A DNA stretch of 42,058 nucleotides from Rhodoferax sp. (GCF_018063565.1 NZ_JAGPBB010000029.1:1-42058), one strand, 5' to 3'. Counted from the stretch's first letter, positions 16,637 through 24,539 are shown. Made by a program: numbers and translations. Notes: generated by a model not told the origin, from the sequence alone.

Positions 16637-16824
16637 GTAGCAAGTAGTGCATCCGCACCATCAAGGGCCTGTTCCACTGAAATCAACGACTGAGCCGGTG
16701 CTTCTGACAGGGCCGAATCCATTTTCGCAAGCCGTTTCAGCCATGTGTCTGTATCTCCTTCTGGCATCCATTGTGATTCAAAACACGCCTCGCATCCGCA
16801 TGTGCAGTTAACCTCAAATTTCAC
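16633..16824 (-). CDS. Small Cys-rich hypothetical protein
   Basis: A 63-residue protein with a GTG start. The N-terminus has three closely spaced cysteines, NCTCGCEACFES, and the rest is acidic and helix-prone (WLKRLAKMDSALSEAP). I do not recognise a family. The Cys pattern could bind a metal or be redox active. The stop overlaps the MFS start by 4 nt, the main reason to think it is real. Its function may therefore relate to the transporter. No strong ribosome site is visible. Confidence 0.55.
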   Translation of the reverse strand: MKFEVNCTCGCEACFESQWMPEGDTDTWLKRLAKMDSALSEAPAQSLISVEQALDGADALLAT

Positions 16825-16936
16825 AACAAATCACCGTCCAGCACAGGAACCGCAAGCTTTTATTGCTCCTTTTAAATGACCACTCAGGGTCACCTTTAGT
16901 TAACTTTTCCGCGGAAAACCGCCTGAGACCCTCGGT

Positions 16937-17911
16937 CTAGATCACTTCCGGATTGAGCGGCGTCAGTGCCTTGCCAGTGGTCAAGTAGCCAATCAAATTG
17001 TCGGCGGCCAGGTTCGCCATCGCCAGGCGGGTCTGCGTGGTTGCGCTGGCAATATGCGGAGTCAACACCACATTGGGCACCGCCAGCAAGTCCGGGTGGA
17101 CTTTGGGTTCACCTTCAAACACATCCAACCCGGCCGCGGCGATCTGACCATTGCTCAGTGCCTTGGCCAGTGCCGCATCATCCACGATGCCACCGCGCGC
17201 AATGTTGACCAAGGTGGCAGTTTTTTTCATCTGTGCCAATTCGGCTTCACCAATGATATGGTGCACTTGCGGGCTATAGGGCAACACCAGCATCAGATGA
17301 TCTGACCGAGCCAGAAGCTCCGATTGGCTGACCCAGGTGGCGCCACACGCCACCTCCAGACTCGCCGACAGCGGTGTACGGTTGTGATACAGCACCTTCA
17401 TACCAAAACCATGCCATGCGCGTCGGGCAATGGCTTGACCAATTCGCCCCATACCCAGAATGCCCAGCGTACTGCCATGAACCTCAGCCCCGGCGAACAT
17501 GTCATAACGCCAGCGATTCCAGTGACCGGCACGCAAAAAATGCTCCGATTCCGCCATGCGCCGTGCCGTCGCCATCAGCAGCGCAAAGCCAAAATCAGCC
17601 GTTGTCTCGGTCAGGACATCAGGGGTGTTGGTACCCAGCACGCCCGCTGCGGTCATGCCAGCGAGGTCAAAATTGTTAAACCCAACCGCCATATTGGCGC
17701 AGATGCGCAGTTGCGGACAAGCCGCCAGCAATGCCGCGTCGATGCGTTCGCTGCCAGTTGTCAAGGCGCCAACTTTGCCCTGCATCTGTTGACATAACTC
17801 TGCGGACGACCACAAGACATCATCTTGATTGGCAACAAGCTCGAACGACTGTGCCAATTTTTGCAGAACTTCAGGAAATATCGCACGCGCAACCAGGACG
17901 GCAGGTTTCAT
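16937..17911 (-). CDS. 2-hydroxyacid dehydrogenase (glyoxylate/hydroxypyruvate reductase type)
   Basis: A 324-residue D-isomer-specific NAD(P)-dependent 2-hydroxyacid dehydrogenase. The Rossmann motif is LGILGMGRIGQAIARR (G153, G155, G158). The catalytic triad is Arg239 (NIARGGIVDD), Glu268 (DVFEGEP) and His286 (LTPHIASAT). Sequence such as VGFNNFDLAGMTAAGV and TADFGFALLMATARR resembles glyoxylate/hydroxypyruvate reductase (GhrB-like) more than D-lactate or phosphoglycerate dehydrogenase. HNRTP after the second Rossmann strand suggests an NADPH preference (inference). It is a single gene; the 111 bp between it and the small Cys-rich gene (16825-16936) show no clear element. Confidence 0.9.
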   Translation of the reverse strand: MKPAVLVARAIFPEVLQKLAQSFELVANQDDVLWSSAELCQQMQGKVGALTTGSERIDAALLAACPQLRICANMAVGFNNFDLAGMTAAGVLGTNTPDVLTETTADFGFALLMATARRMAESEHFLRAGHWNRWRYDMFAGAEVHGSTLGILGMGRIGQAIARRAWHGFGMKVLYHNRTPLSASLEVACGATWVSQSELLARSDHLMLVLPYSPQVHHIIGEAELAQMKKTATLVNIARGGIVDDAALAKALSNGQIAAAGLDVFEGEPKVHPDLLAVPNVVLTPHIASATTQTRLAMANLAADNLIGYLTTGKALTPLNPEVI

Positions 17912-17968
17912 CGGTTTACTCGCAGGGCAATGGGGGCTTCACAAACAACAGCAAAAGTCCAACAAAAA

Positions 17969-17992
17969 AAAAGCCACCCGCAGGTGGCTTTT
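17969..17992 (-). terminator. Terminator of the lipoprotein gene
   Basis: A 10-bp stem AAAAGCCACC/GGTGGCTTTT with loop CGCA. On the minus strand it is followed by a long T run (the A run at 17964-17972), 19 nt past the lipoprotein stop. Confidence 0.87.
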
Positions 17993-18010
17993 GGGGCTGG
18001 CTCGCAAGAA

Positions 18011-18214
18011 TTACTTGGAAGCAGCAGAGGCAGCAGCTTCAGCTGCAGGAGCGGCAGATGCAGCAGGAGCAGCTTCAGAGGCGGCAGGTGCAGCAGCCGG
18101 CGCCGGAGCAGCAGCCGGTGCAGGTGCCGGAGCAGGAGCGGGTTCTTCCTTCTTGCCGCAAGCGGCCAGAGCAGCAGCAGCGATCACAGCGGCCAATACG
18201 AGAGTTTTGTTCAT
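18011..18214 (-). CDS. Small Ala/Pro-rich lipoprotein
   Basis: A 67-residue protein. MNKTLVLAAVIAAAALAACG is a lipoprotein signal peptide with lipobox LAAC, so Cys19 should be lipidated and the rest periplasmic. The mature part is KKEEP followed by repeated Ala-Pro and Ala-Ser-Glu units and is almost certainly unstructured. Similar short lipoproteins are common in Comamonadaceae and have no known role. I chose the ATG at 18214 because AGGTA lies upstream and a signal peptide follows; frames extending upstream have no family support. It has its own terminator. Confidence 0.85.
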   Translation of the reverse strand: MNKTLVLAAVIAAAALAACGKKEEPAPAPAPAPAAAPAPAAAPAASEAAPAASAAPAAEAAASAASK

Positions 18215-18377
18215 TTGTGTGTACCTGATAAAAAAAAACAATTTCCGGAAATTGTGTTTGCAGTCACCTGCAAGTTCAAAGCAATCACCGCTCACGCGAT
18301 TTTTGCTTAGACCGTGATTATAGTTTTAGCTTTCATGGTTTTCACGCTTGACGGGGCCCTTTTGTTGTGCTTACGCA

Positions 18378-19514
18378 TCACATTGGGTGCAACCAGCCAT
18401 CGTTCGCCCAGGTTTGAACCAGCTCGGTCGCCTGCCGACTGACTCTCTTCAGATCTTTGACTGACAGAAAGCGCTGATTGGCGAGCGAGCGCATCAGCAA
18501 TGCGTCACGTCCGGCCGCCCGAAAACTCTCGCCGTTTATAAAAACATGTTTGGCATCAAACATCATCCTGGTGCGGCGATCGAGTTGCACACCATGCACG
18601 CCCACCACCAACCCAGCTGACGGTGTGGCTTCAAACCAGACATTGGGTTTTGGCTCAGTCATGTATTCACCCAAACTACGCGACAGCGCCTGCGGATCTT
18701 TCATCGCATCGGCCACCGCCTGTTGTGCAAAAAGCCACATTTTCTCCGGGATTTCGGCTGGTTGGTCAACTGCTGCCTGGCCGGGATCGCGATAAAGCGC
18801 CACTCCCACCGCATCCTCAGCGTCCTCCGCCACGCGCTGCAGCAACTCCCGTGCCAACTCCGCTTTGTTGGGAATTCGAAAGCCAATCGAGTAGGTCATG
18901 CATTCACCCAACGCCACGCCATCGTGTGCGTAACCCGGCGGCAGGTACAACATGTCGCCCGGCTCCAGAACGTACTCTATTTCTGGAACAAAATGGGTCA
19001 GGATTTTGAGTGGCACGTCAGGCTGCAGGCTCAAGTCTTTCTGCCGACCAATCCGCCAGCGTCGTTGGCCATGGGCCTGGAGCAAAAAAACATCGTAACT
19101 GTCAAAGTGCGGTCCAACACCTCCACCGTCGCTCGCATAACTGATCATCAAGTCATCCAAACGTGCATCAGGAACAAAACGAAACATGTTCATCAGTTCA
19201 TGCACAGACTGCACATGCAGATCGACACCTTGCACCAGGATCGTCCACCCCGGCTGCTTGAGCGGCGGCAGCGCTTTGCGTTGGAACGGCCCGGGTTTGA
19301 AGGCCCAACCTGGCTTCTTGCCCGGCTGTTGAATCACCATGCGGGTTTGAGCATCTTCGCTGGCCGCCAAGTCAAACAAGGCGCTGCGGCTCAATAGGGG
19401 CTGGAACCCAGGAATGGCCTGACGAACCAATAGCGGCTTTTTTTGCCAATGGCGCTTCATGAACTGGCTTGGGCTGATGCCACCGAGCAAGGGTAGCGGC
19501 TGGGTAATGTCCAT
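18378..19514 (-). CDS. roxA: Ribosomal oxygenase (uL16 arginine hydroxylase, YcfD-like)
   Basis: A 378-residue JmjC/cupin Fe(II)/2-oxoglutarate oxygenase. E. coli YcfD (373 residues) hydroxylates Arg81 of ribosomal protein L16. The metal triad is visible: His136 and Asp138 in GVGPHFDSYDVFLLQ, and His197 in LPPGYAHDGVA. The N-terminal FMKRHWQKKPLLVRQA block and the C-terminal winged-helix-like region complete the family layout. I chose MDITQPL at 19514 as the start. It is divergent from the slyD-like gene, with 83 bp shared upstream. Confidence 0.92.
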   Translation of the reverse strand: MDITQPLPLLGGISPSQFMKRHWQKKPLLVRQAIPGFQPLLSRSALFDLAASEDAQTRMVIQQPGKKPGWAFKPGPFQRKALPPLKQPGWTILVQGVDLHVQSVHELMNMFRFVPDARLDDLMISYASDGGGVGPHFDSYDVFLLQAHGQRRWRIGRQKDLSLQPDVPLKILTHFVPEIEYVLEPGDMLYLPPGYAHDGVALGECMTYSIGFRIPNKAELARELLQRVAEDAEDAVGVALYRDPGQAAVDQPAEIPEKMWLFAQQAVADAMKDPQALSRSLGEYMTEPKPNVWFEATPSAGLVVGVHGVQLDRRTRMMFDAKHVFINGESFRAAGRDALLMRSLANQRFLSVKDLKRVSRQATELVQTWANDGWLHPM

Positions 19515-19597
19515 GGGTTTCTCCGCGAGGGTTGGAGAAAAGCACTTCCACCTTGGCAAGATGGAACGAGCGCCTTTCAAACTGGCACAATTCTCGT

Positions 19598-20116
19598 ATG
19601 AAAATTACTCAACAATGCGTGGCTGCTTTAAGCTGGACGCTCACTGACACTTTGGGCGAGGATCTGGACGAACTGGATCAGCCGGTCGAATTCCTGATTG
19701 GCGGCGATGACTTGCTGGCGGTGATCGAGTCAGCCCTGCAGGGCTGTAGTGCTGGCAGTTCGGTCAATCTGCAAATCGAACCGGAACAGGGATTTGGCGA
19801 ATACAACGAACAGCTGGTGTTTCTAGAGTCAAGATCACTTTTTCCTGCTGATCTGGAGGAAGGCATGACTTTTGACGGCATGGCACTTCCCGCCGGCTGT
19901 AGCGCAGACTTGCCCCGTGAGCAGCTCTATACCGTGACCGACATTTACCCGGACCATGTGGTACTTGACGGCAATCACCCGCTAGCGGGTATTGCCCTGC
20001 GACTACAGATCAAAGTGCGTGCAGTACGCGAGGCGACGGTCGAAGAGATCGGCCACGGCACTGTCACCGGGGCCGGATTTTTCAAGGTGGTGGCGATGGG
20101 CGGTCTATCACCGTGA
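19598..20116 (+). CDS. FKBP-type peptidyl-prolyl isomerase, SlyD-like
   Basis: A 172-residue SlyD/FKBP-type isomerase with an inserted IF chaperone domain. MKITQQCVAALSWTLTD and PVEFLIGGDDLLAVIESAL form the FKBP half, and DGNHPLAGIALRLQIKVRAV is the classic SlyD return to the FKBP fold after the flap domain. It lacks the His/Cys-rich metal-binding tail of E. coli SlyD, ending instead with a short GAGFFKVVAMGGLSP. It is thus a cytoplasmic folding helper without nickel storage. The ATG at 19598 starts the family similarity. Confidence 0.9.
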   Translation: MKITQQCVAALSWTLTDTLGEDLDELDQPVEFLIGGDDLLAVIESALQGCSAGSSVNLQIEPEQGFGEYNEQLVFLESRSLFPADLEEGMTFDGMALPAGCSADLPREQLYTVTDIYPDHVVLDGNHPLAGIALRLQIKVRAVREATVEEIGHGTVTGAGFFKVVAMGGLSP

Positions 20117-20133
20117 CAGTTCGTTCTGAACAT

Positions 20134-20160
20134 AAAAAAAGGAGCCGAGGCTCCTTTTTT
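20134..20160. terminator. Bidirectional terminator between slyD-like and cytochrome c peroxidase genes
   Basis: GGAGC/GCTCC stem (20141-20145 and 20150-20154) around CGAG, extended by an A run before and a T run after. It lies between two convergent genes and can serve both. Confidence 0.88.
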
Positions 20161-20172
20161 GTACCCAAGTGC

Positions 20173-21165
20173 TTACTTGGCGAATGGCGTGGGACGCGGT
20201 GTCGCATCAGCCGACGGCGGCAGGATCGGCATCATGAAGCTGGGTTGATCGCCGGTCAGGGTCTTCAGGAATGCCACTACCTTGGCATTTTCGTCTTTGG
20301 TAAACACTTTGCCCAACTGCAGTTTGCCCATCACGTCGACGGCCTCAGCCAAAGTATTCACTGCACCGTCATGGAAGTACGGGTAGGTCATTTCAATGTT
20401 GCGCAGTGTTGGCACCTTGAAGTTGAAACGGTCAATTTCCTTGCCTGTTACGGCGCTACGGCCTTCGGCACCACCGGTTGACTTATACGGAGCCACGACA
20501 CCCATCTTCTGGAAAGATGCGCCACCGACCGCAGGGCCGTTGTGGCACGCAACGCAACCGCTTTCTTTGAACAGTTTGTAGCCAGCCAGTTCATCTGCGC
20601 TTAGGGCATCTTGTTTGCCCAGCAGCCATTGGTCAAAACGGGAATTGGGAGTTACCAGAGTCTTCTCAAACTCAGCAATCGCGGTGGTGACCTGATCGAT
20701 GTCGACCTTGTCGGTACCAAAAACTGTCTTGAATTCACGCACATATGCGGGAATGGAAGCCAGCACACCCACAGCCAGCGTGTGGGTAAAGCCCATTTCA
20801 CCTGGATTGGCAATGGGACCACCCGCCTGTGCTTTCAGGTCAGCTGCGCGACCGTCCCAAAACTGGGCGACGTTCAAGCTCGAGTTCAACACGGTGGGGG
20901 CATTGATCGGGCCTTGCTGCCATTTGTCACCAATCGATGTCGGAATATTGTCAGTGCCGCCCATCGAAAGGTTGTGACATGAATTGCAGGAGATAAAACC
21001 CGACTTGGACAGACGCGGATCGAAATACAGTTTTTTGCCGAGTTCGACCATACCCAGATTGATCTGTGCTGGAGGTTTGATCGGTTGAATCAGTTCTTGG
21101 GCCGCTGAGATGGACGGCACCAGACTCAGGGCGAACAGTGATGCGGCAAGAATGCGTAGTTTCAT
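20173..21165 (-). CDS. Di-haem cytochrome c peroxidase
   Basis: A 330-residue periplasmic protein that reduces H2O2 with electrons from cytochrome c. The signal peptide is MKLRILAASLFALSLVPSIS, cleaved near SAA. Two haem c sites: CNSCH (C60, C63, H64), the high-potential or peroxidatic position of the N-terminal half, and CVACH (C204, C207, H208). Other family marks are ELGKKLYFDPRLSKSG, FWDGRAADL, GEMG and KVPTLRNIEMTYPYFHDG. The ATG at 21165 has AAGGAAA upstream. The gene is divergent from oxyR, which fits a peroxide role. An imperfect FNR-like site (21203-21216) lies in the shared region. Confidence 0.93.
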   Translation of the reverse strand: MKLRILAASLFALSLVPSISAAQELIQPIKPPAQINLGMVELGKKLYFDPRLSKSGFISCNSCHNLSMGGTDNIPTSIGDKWQQGPINAPTVLNSSLNVAQFWDGRAADLKAQAGGPIANPGEMGFTHTLAVGVLASIPAYVREFKTVFGTDKVDIDQVTTAIAEFEKTLVTPNSRFDQWLLGKQDALSADELAGYKLFKESGCVACHNGPAVGGASFQKMGVVAPYKSTGGAEGRSAVTGKEIDRFNFKVPTLRNIEMTYPYFHDGAVNTLAEAVDVMGKLQLGKVFTKDENAKVVAFLKTLTGDQPSFMMPILPPSADATPRPTPFAK

Positions 21166-21306
21166 TTTTGTTTCCTTGAAGGTTGAAAGTTGTGCTTGAC
21201 ATTCGATCGGGATCAAACGAACCAAAAATTCAGCACGAGCGAAACTTTACCCAACCCAAATCATCGTTCGTATGATGTAAGTCAATGATTAATAAAGTTT
21301 TTTTGG

Positions 21307-21332
21307 CTATATACTGCATAGATAACTTCTAT
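21307..21332 (+). promoter_or_regulatory. Candidate OxyR operator upstream of oxyR
   Basis: CTAT, 7 nt, ATAG, 7 nt, CTAT match three of the four tetranucleotides of the OxyR consensus (ATAG-N7-CTAT-N7-ATAG-N7-CTAT) with exact spacing. The fourth, expected at 21296-21299, reads AGTT. The element ends 11 nt before the oxyR ATG, so it probably mediates autorepression and perhaps activation of the divergent peroxidase gene (inference). Confidence 0.62.
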
Positions 21333-21343
21333 ATACAGAACCC

Positions 21344-22249
21344 ATGAAACTGTCTGCCCTTCGTTACCTGGTCGCATTTTCCGAACATATGAGCTTTAGT
21401 CGGGCCGCCGAGCATTGCCATGTTTCACAGCCAACCCTTAGCGTCGCCATTCAGAATCTTGAAGAGGAATTGGGTGTCATCCTGATAGAGCGCAGCAAAC
21501 ACCGTTTGGGGCTGACGGCCATCGGAGAACGCGTGGTGGCACAAACACGCAAAAGCCTGGAGGAGGTTCAGCGCATTGAAACGGTGGCACAGACCGGCGT
21601 TGACCCCTTGCTTGGTACCTTTCGACTGGGTGTCATCCACACCATTGGGCCCTATTTGCTGCCGCAACTCATTGCGGCGCTGCGCCAGCAGGCACCGGCG
21701 CTGACGCTCTATATTGAAGAAAGCATGACAGCACTGTTGGCAGACAACCTCAAGTACGGAACCATTGATGCGGCCATCGTGGCCTTGCCCTTTGACGTGC
21801 CAGGCATCAACACCCACGCTCTTTACGACGAAGTGTTCGAGGTGGTGATTCCCAAAGGACACCACTGGGCCGGGCGACAGGCAATTCCCGCTGCTGAGAT
21901 TGGCGGCGAAGATGTTCTGGTGCTGAAAGCGGGAAATTGCTTCCGGGAGCAGGTGCTTGACGCCTGCCCCGAGATCAGCCACGCCGATGGATCGTTGCGT
22001 CAAGGTCATTCCATCGAAACCATTCGTGCCATGGTGGCATCCGGCTATGGTATTTCAGTGCTGCCGAAGAGTGCACTGTCAAGTCTGTACAGCACCGAAC
22101 TGGTCCAGGCGATTCCCTTCGAGACACCGGCACCCATGCGCCGGGTCGCACTGGCATGGCGACAAAACTATGCTCGACTGCCAGTCATCCAATCGTTGAT
22201 CGCTGCTATCGACGCACTGGATCATTCAATCTACCAACCCGTTGCTTGA
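21344..22249 (+). CDS. oxyR: Hydrogen peroxide-sensing LysR-type regulator OxyR
   Basis: A 301-residue LysR-type regulator. The N-terminal helix-turn-helix is MSFSRAAEHCHVSQPTLSV, with the typical linker helix to about residue 85 and an effector domain to the end. The two redox cysteines fall at exactly the E. coli positions, Cys199 and Cys208, in AGNCFREQVLDACPE. H2O2 forms a disulfide between them and switches the DNA-binding mode. VIHTIGPYLLPQLI is also OxyR-like. It is transcribed away from the cytochrome c peroxidase gene, with a good OxyR-type operator just upstream of its start. Confidence 0.95.
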   Translation: MKLSALRYLVAFSEHMSFSRAAEHCHVSQPTLSVAIQNLEEELGVILIERSKHRLGLTAIGERVVAQTRKSLEEVQRIETVAQTGVDPLLGTFRLGVIHTIGPYLLPQLIAALRQQAPALTLYIEESMTALLADNLKYGTIDAAIVALPFDVPGINTHALYDEVFEVVIPKGHHWAGRQAIPAAEIGGEDVLVLKAGNCFREQVLDACPEISHADGSLRQGHSIETIRAMVASGYGISVLPKSALSSLYSTELVQAIPFETPAPMRRVALAWRQNYARLPVIQSLIAAIDALDHSIYQPVA

Positions 22250-22356
22250 GTTACCCCCATACCCGGCGTGCAAGCTGTCGTTACCAATAAGGCGGACGGA
22301 CGCCTTGCAAGGCGACCCCATCAAATCTTAAGAAAGCTTTAATATTCTCCGCTAAG

Positions 22357-22400
22357 TTGACCTGGGTCAAAGGGAAGCGCATTGCGATAACACAAAATAT
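22357..22400 (+). promoter_or_regulatory. FNR/ANR-type box and candidate promoter of the Mrp/Nuo-like operon
   Basis: TTGAC-CTGG-GTCAA (22357-22370) is a perfect 5-4-5 palindrome of the FNR/CRP family; FNR prefers TTGAT-N4-ATCAA. If its centre is at -41.5 (class II activation), the -10 hexamer should fall at 22393-22398, which reads CAAAAT (4 of 6 to TATAAT), giving a start near 22405 and a leader of about 90 nt. The rest of the 244-bp gap (22250-22493) shows only a short inverted repeat near 22293-22313. Oxygen-dependent control of the operon is an inference. Confidence 0.6.
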
Positions 22401-22493
22401 CAGCATGCACTTAAGTAATAACCCTAGGTCGTTGGGAATCACAGATTCAGCACTCGCGCTGACACACCACCAGACCACATTGAGGATGGGACG

Positions 22494-22991
22494 ATGAACA
22501 AAGCCCGAAACTTCTCAGTGCTGTTTTCAACACTTTTCCTCTTCTGGATTTTGCTCAACGGCTCGGTTGCAACCGATGTCCTGTGGGTGGGTGTTGTAGC
22601 AGCGTTTCTCATCTCGCTGCTGTTTCGCGATGGAACGGCCTTTGTCTCGGAGTTGCGCCTCAACCCGAAGGCACTGTTTACTTCGGTGATTTACGTGTTT
22701 TTCTTCGTTAAGGAACTGGTCAAGTCCAACATCAACCTGGCCAAGATCGTCCTGTCACCCGAACTGCCTCTCAAACCCGGCATTGTCAAGGTCAGAACCC
22801 GGCTCAAGAGTCGCATGGGTCGTTTGCTGCTGACGAGTTCGATCACCTTGACACCTGGCACCTTGACCGTCGACCTGGTCGGCGAGTGGATTTATGTGCA
22901 CTGGGTGACAGTGGACTCACCCGATATCGAGGGCGCCACAGCGGCCATCGTGAGTGGCTTTGAACAGTATCTGGAGGTCATGTATGGTTGA
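22494..22991 (+). CDS. mrpE: Mrp/Mbh-type antiporter module subunit E
   Basis: A 165-residue MrpE/MnhE/MbhA homologue, first gene of a 13-gene operon. Two or three N-terminal helices (LFLFWILLNGSV, LWVGVVAAFLISLLF, then VIYVFFFVKELVKSNINLAK) are followed by a soluble domain with the family block VRTRLKSRMGRLLLTSSITLTPGTL, here with SSITLTPGT as the core. In Mrp antiporters and MBH-type complexes MrpE belongs to the E-F-G cluster thought to move Na+. The ATG has GAGGAT upstream. It overlaps the next gene by 8 nt. Confidence 0.9.
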   Translation: MNKARNFSVLFSTLFLFWILLNGSVATDVLWVGVVAAFLISLLFRDGTAFVSELRLNPKALFTSVIYVFFFVKELVKSNINLAKIVLSPELPLKPGIVKVRTRLKSRMGRLLLTSSITLTPGTLTVDLVGEWIYVHWVTVDSPDIEGATAAIVSGFEQYLEVMYG

Positions 22992-23244
22992 TTCATTGGT
23001 TCAAGTCGCCGCCTTGCTGACCAGCCTGGCATTTTTTCTGGCATTGTACCGGTTTCTCAAGGGACCTTCGGTGGCAGACCGGGTGGTGGCGTTCGATGTA
23101 CTGACGATTGTTGCAGTGACGGCGATCGTGCAGATTGCTTACGCCGAAGGGCGTGGCATTTATCTCGATGTAGCGCTGGTCTACGCGCTGCTGTCATTTC
23201 TGGGGGTGATCGTGGTCGCCCGGTATCTGGAACGGGGGCTTTGA
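22984..23244 (+). CDS. mrpF: Mrp/Mbh-type antiporter module subunit F
   Basis: An 86-residue MrpF/MbhB homologue with three transmembrane helices. The conserved FLKGPSVADRVVAFDVLTI block after helix 1 is diagnostic, and the end is VVARYLERGL. The Asp in ADRVVAFD is conserved in the family. The start at 22984 (MVDSLVQ) is preferred over a position ten codons upstream because the helix begins here and it overlaps mrpE only slightly. It overlaps mrpG by one base (TGATG). Confidence 0.9.
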   Translation: MVDSLVQVAALLTSLAFFLALYRFLKGPSVADRVVAFDVLTIVAVTAIVQIAYAEGRGIYLDVALVYALLSFLGVIVVARYLERGL

Positions 23245-23582
23245 TGGAGAACTTACTGGCTATGGCGGGGGGCTTCCTGATGGTCGCCGGTGCTTCTTTT
23301 CTTTTGCTGGGAGGCCTTGGACTGGTGCGTATGCCTGACGTTTTCAATCGAATTCAGGCGGGCACCAAAGCCACAACGCTTGGAACACTCCTGAGCCTGG
23401 GTGGTGCAGCATGCATTCAACCAGACTGGGCACTCAAGTTGTTCTTGATAGGCTTGTTCATCTTGTTCACGAACCCGATTTCGTCGCAGGTGCTGGCGCG
23501 TTCAGCGCACCGCATCAGAGCACAAAAAACACCCATGACATCCGTTGACCGTTTGGCGGAAGACACCGGGGAGACAACATGA
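23244..23582 (+). CDS. mrpG: Mrp/Mbh-type antiporter module subunit G
   Basis: A 112-residue MrpG/MbhC homologue with three helices. LGGLGLVRMPDVFNRIQAGTK is the family signature after helix 1, and LFILFTNPISSQVLARSAHR follows helix 3. A polar C-terminal tail (about 88-112) faces the cytoplasm. Overlaps of 1 nt upstream and 4 nt downstream (ATGA) indicate tight translational coupling within the operon. Confidence 0.9.
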   Translation: MENLLAMAGGFLMVAGASFLLLGGLGLVRMPDVFNRIQAGTKATTLGTLLSLGGAACIQPDWALKLFLIGLFILFTNPISSQVLARSAHRIRAQKTPMTSVDRLAEDTGETT

Positions 23583-23848
23583 GCAGCATGATTTTCTTGA
23601 TGACCATCGTCTTGTGCGCGGTCATGGTGGGTGGCGCCTATGTGGCAGTCAGTGGGCGCAGTCTGCCCATTGCCATATTGGCGGCCGGTCTGGTGAGCCT
23701 GGTCGCATCGGTGCTGTTCCTGATTCTGGCGTCACCCGATGTGGCGATGACGGAGGCCGCCATTGGCAGTGGATTGACAACATTTTTGTTCTTTTTCGTC
23801 TTGGGGCGCGTGCGCGGTGGCGAAAACGACGGAGACAAGCATGATTAA
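23579..23848 (+). CDS. MbhD-type subunit (DUF4040)
   Basis: An 89-residue membrane protein with three helices and the DUF4040/MbhD signature LILASPDVAMTEAAIGSGL. In canonical Mrp antiporters this segment is part of the C-terminal extension of MrpA; in MBH and MBX/MBS complexes it is a separate small subunit. Its separate occurrence here groups the operon with the latter. It overlaps the gene after it by 8 nt. Confidence 0.87.
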   Translation: MSSMIFLMTIVLCAVMVGGAYVAVSGRSLPIAILAAGLVSLVASVLFLILASPDVAMTEAAIGSGLTTFLFFFVLGRVRGGENDGDKHD

Positions 23849-24539
23849 GCGTTTCATCGCCTTTGCCATGATGGCAGGCCTGGGGGTCATTTTCATGGCA
23901 CTGCTGGCCGGATACGAGCCCGACGCCGCACTCAACCTCACCGCACTCTATTACGCCGAGAACACTGCGCGTGAAATCGGTGCAGCCAACATCGTGACCG
24001 CCATTGTGGTGACCTATCGGGGTCTTGACACCCTGGGCGAAGTCACGGTGCTGTTTTTGGCCTCCACCATCGTCGGGCTAGTTTTGTCGATGGGCAGAAA
24101 AACCCAAGCGGGTCACTCCAAGCTGGTGCCAGTGGGCGAGTTGCTGACCACGGGTAGCCGCTTTTTGGCGCCGCTGGTGATGCTGCTGGGCGTTTACATC
24201 TTCGTCAACGGTCACCTGACACCCGGTGGCGGCTTCCAGGGAGGCGCGGTGATTGCCTCCGGCGCGTTGCTGCTTCTTTTGGCAGATCCGCTCAAGCACC
24301 TCAGTCACACCTTGATCTCAGTGGTCGAGTCATTTGCCGGCGCGGCCTATGTGCTGATTGGCGTACTCGGGCTGATATTGGCCGGTGGGTTTCTCGATAA
24401 CCGGTTTCTGCCGCTGGGTGACTTGGGTGTCCTGTTCTCTGCAGGTGCGATCCCCCTGATTTACTCGCTGATTGGCCTCAAGGTTGGCGCCGAGTTTGCA
24501 TCGATTCTGGCCAATCTGTCCCAAACGGAGGAACTGTGA
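23841..24539 (+). CDS. MbhE-MrpB fusion membrane subunit
   Basis: A 232-residue protein with two parts. Residues 1-90 resemble MbhE (NIVTAIVVTYRGLDTLGEVT), the second element of the MrpA C-terminal extension. Residues about 95-232 are an MrpB/MnhB/MbhF domain (PVGELLTTGSRFLAPLVML, then NGHLTPGGGFQGGAVIASG). In MBH these are two genes. Six to seven hydrophobic helices. The ATG at 23841 follows GGAGA. The stop overlaps the mrpC-type start (TGATG). Confidence 0.88.
   Translation: MIKRFIAFAMMAGLGVIFMALLAGYEPDAALNLTALYYAENTAREIGAANIVTAIVVTYRGLDTLGEVTVLFLASTIVGLVLSMGRKTQAGHSKLVPVGELLTTGSRFLAPLVMLLGVYIFVNGHLTPGGGFQGGAVIASGALLLLLADPLKHLSHTLISVVESFAGAAYVLIGVLGLILAGGFLDNRFLPLGDLGVLFSAGAIPLIYSLIGLKVGAEFASILANLSQTEEL

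Noticed and set aside
17731-18317. Gln/Arg-rich and Ala-rich open frames on the plus strand
   Set aside because: Produced by the low-complexity Ala/Pro codons of the lipoprotein on the other strand.
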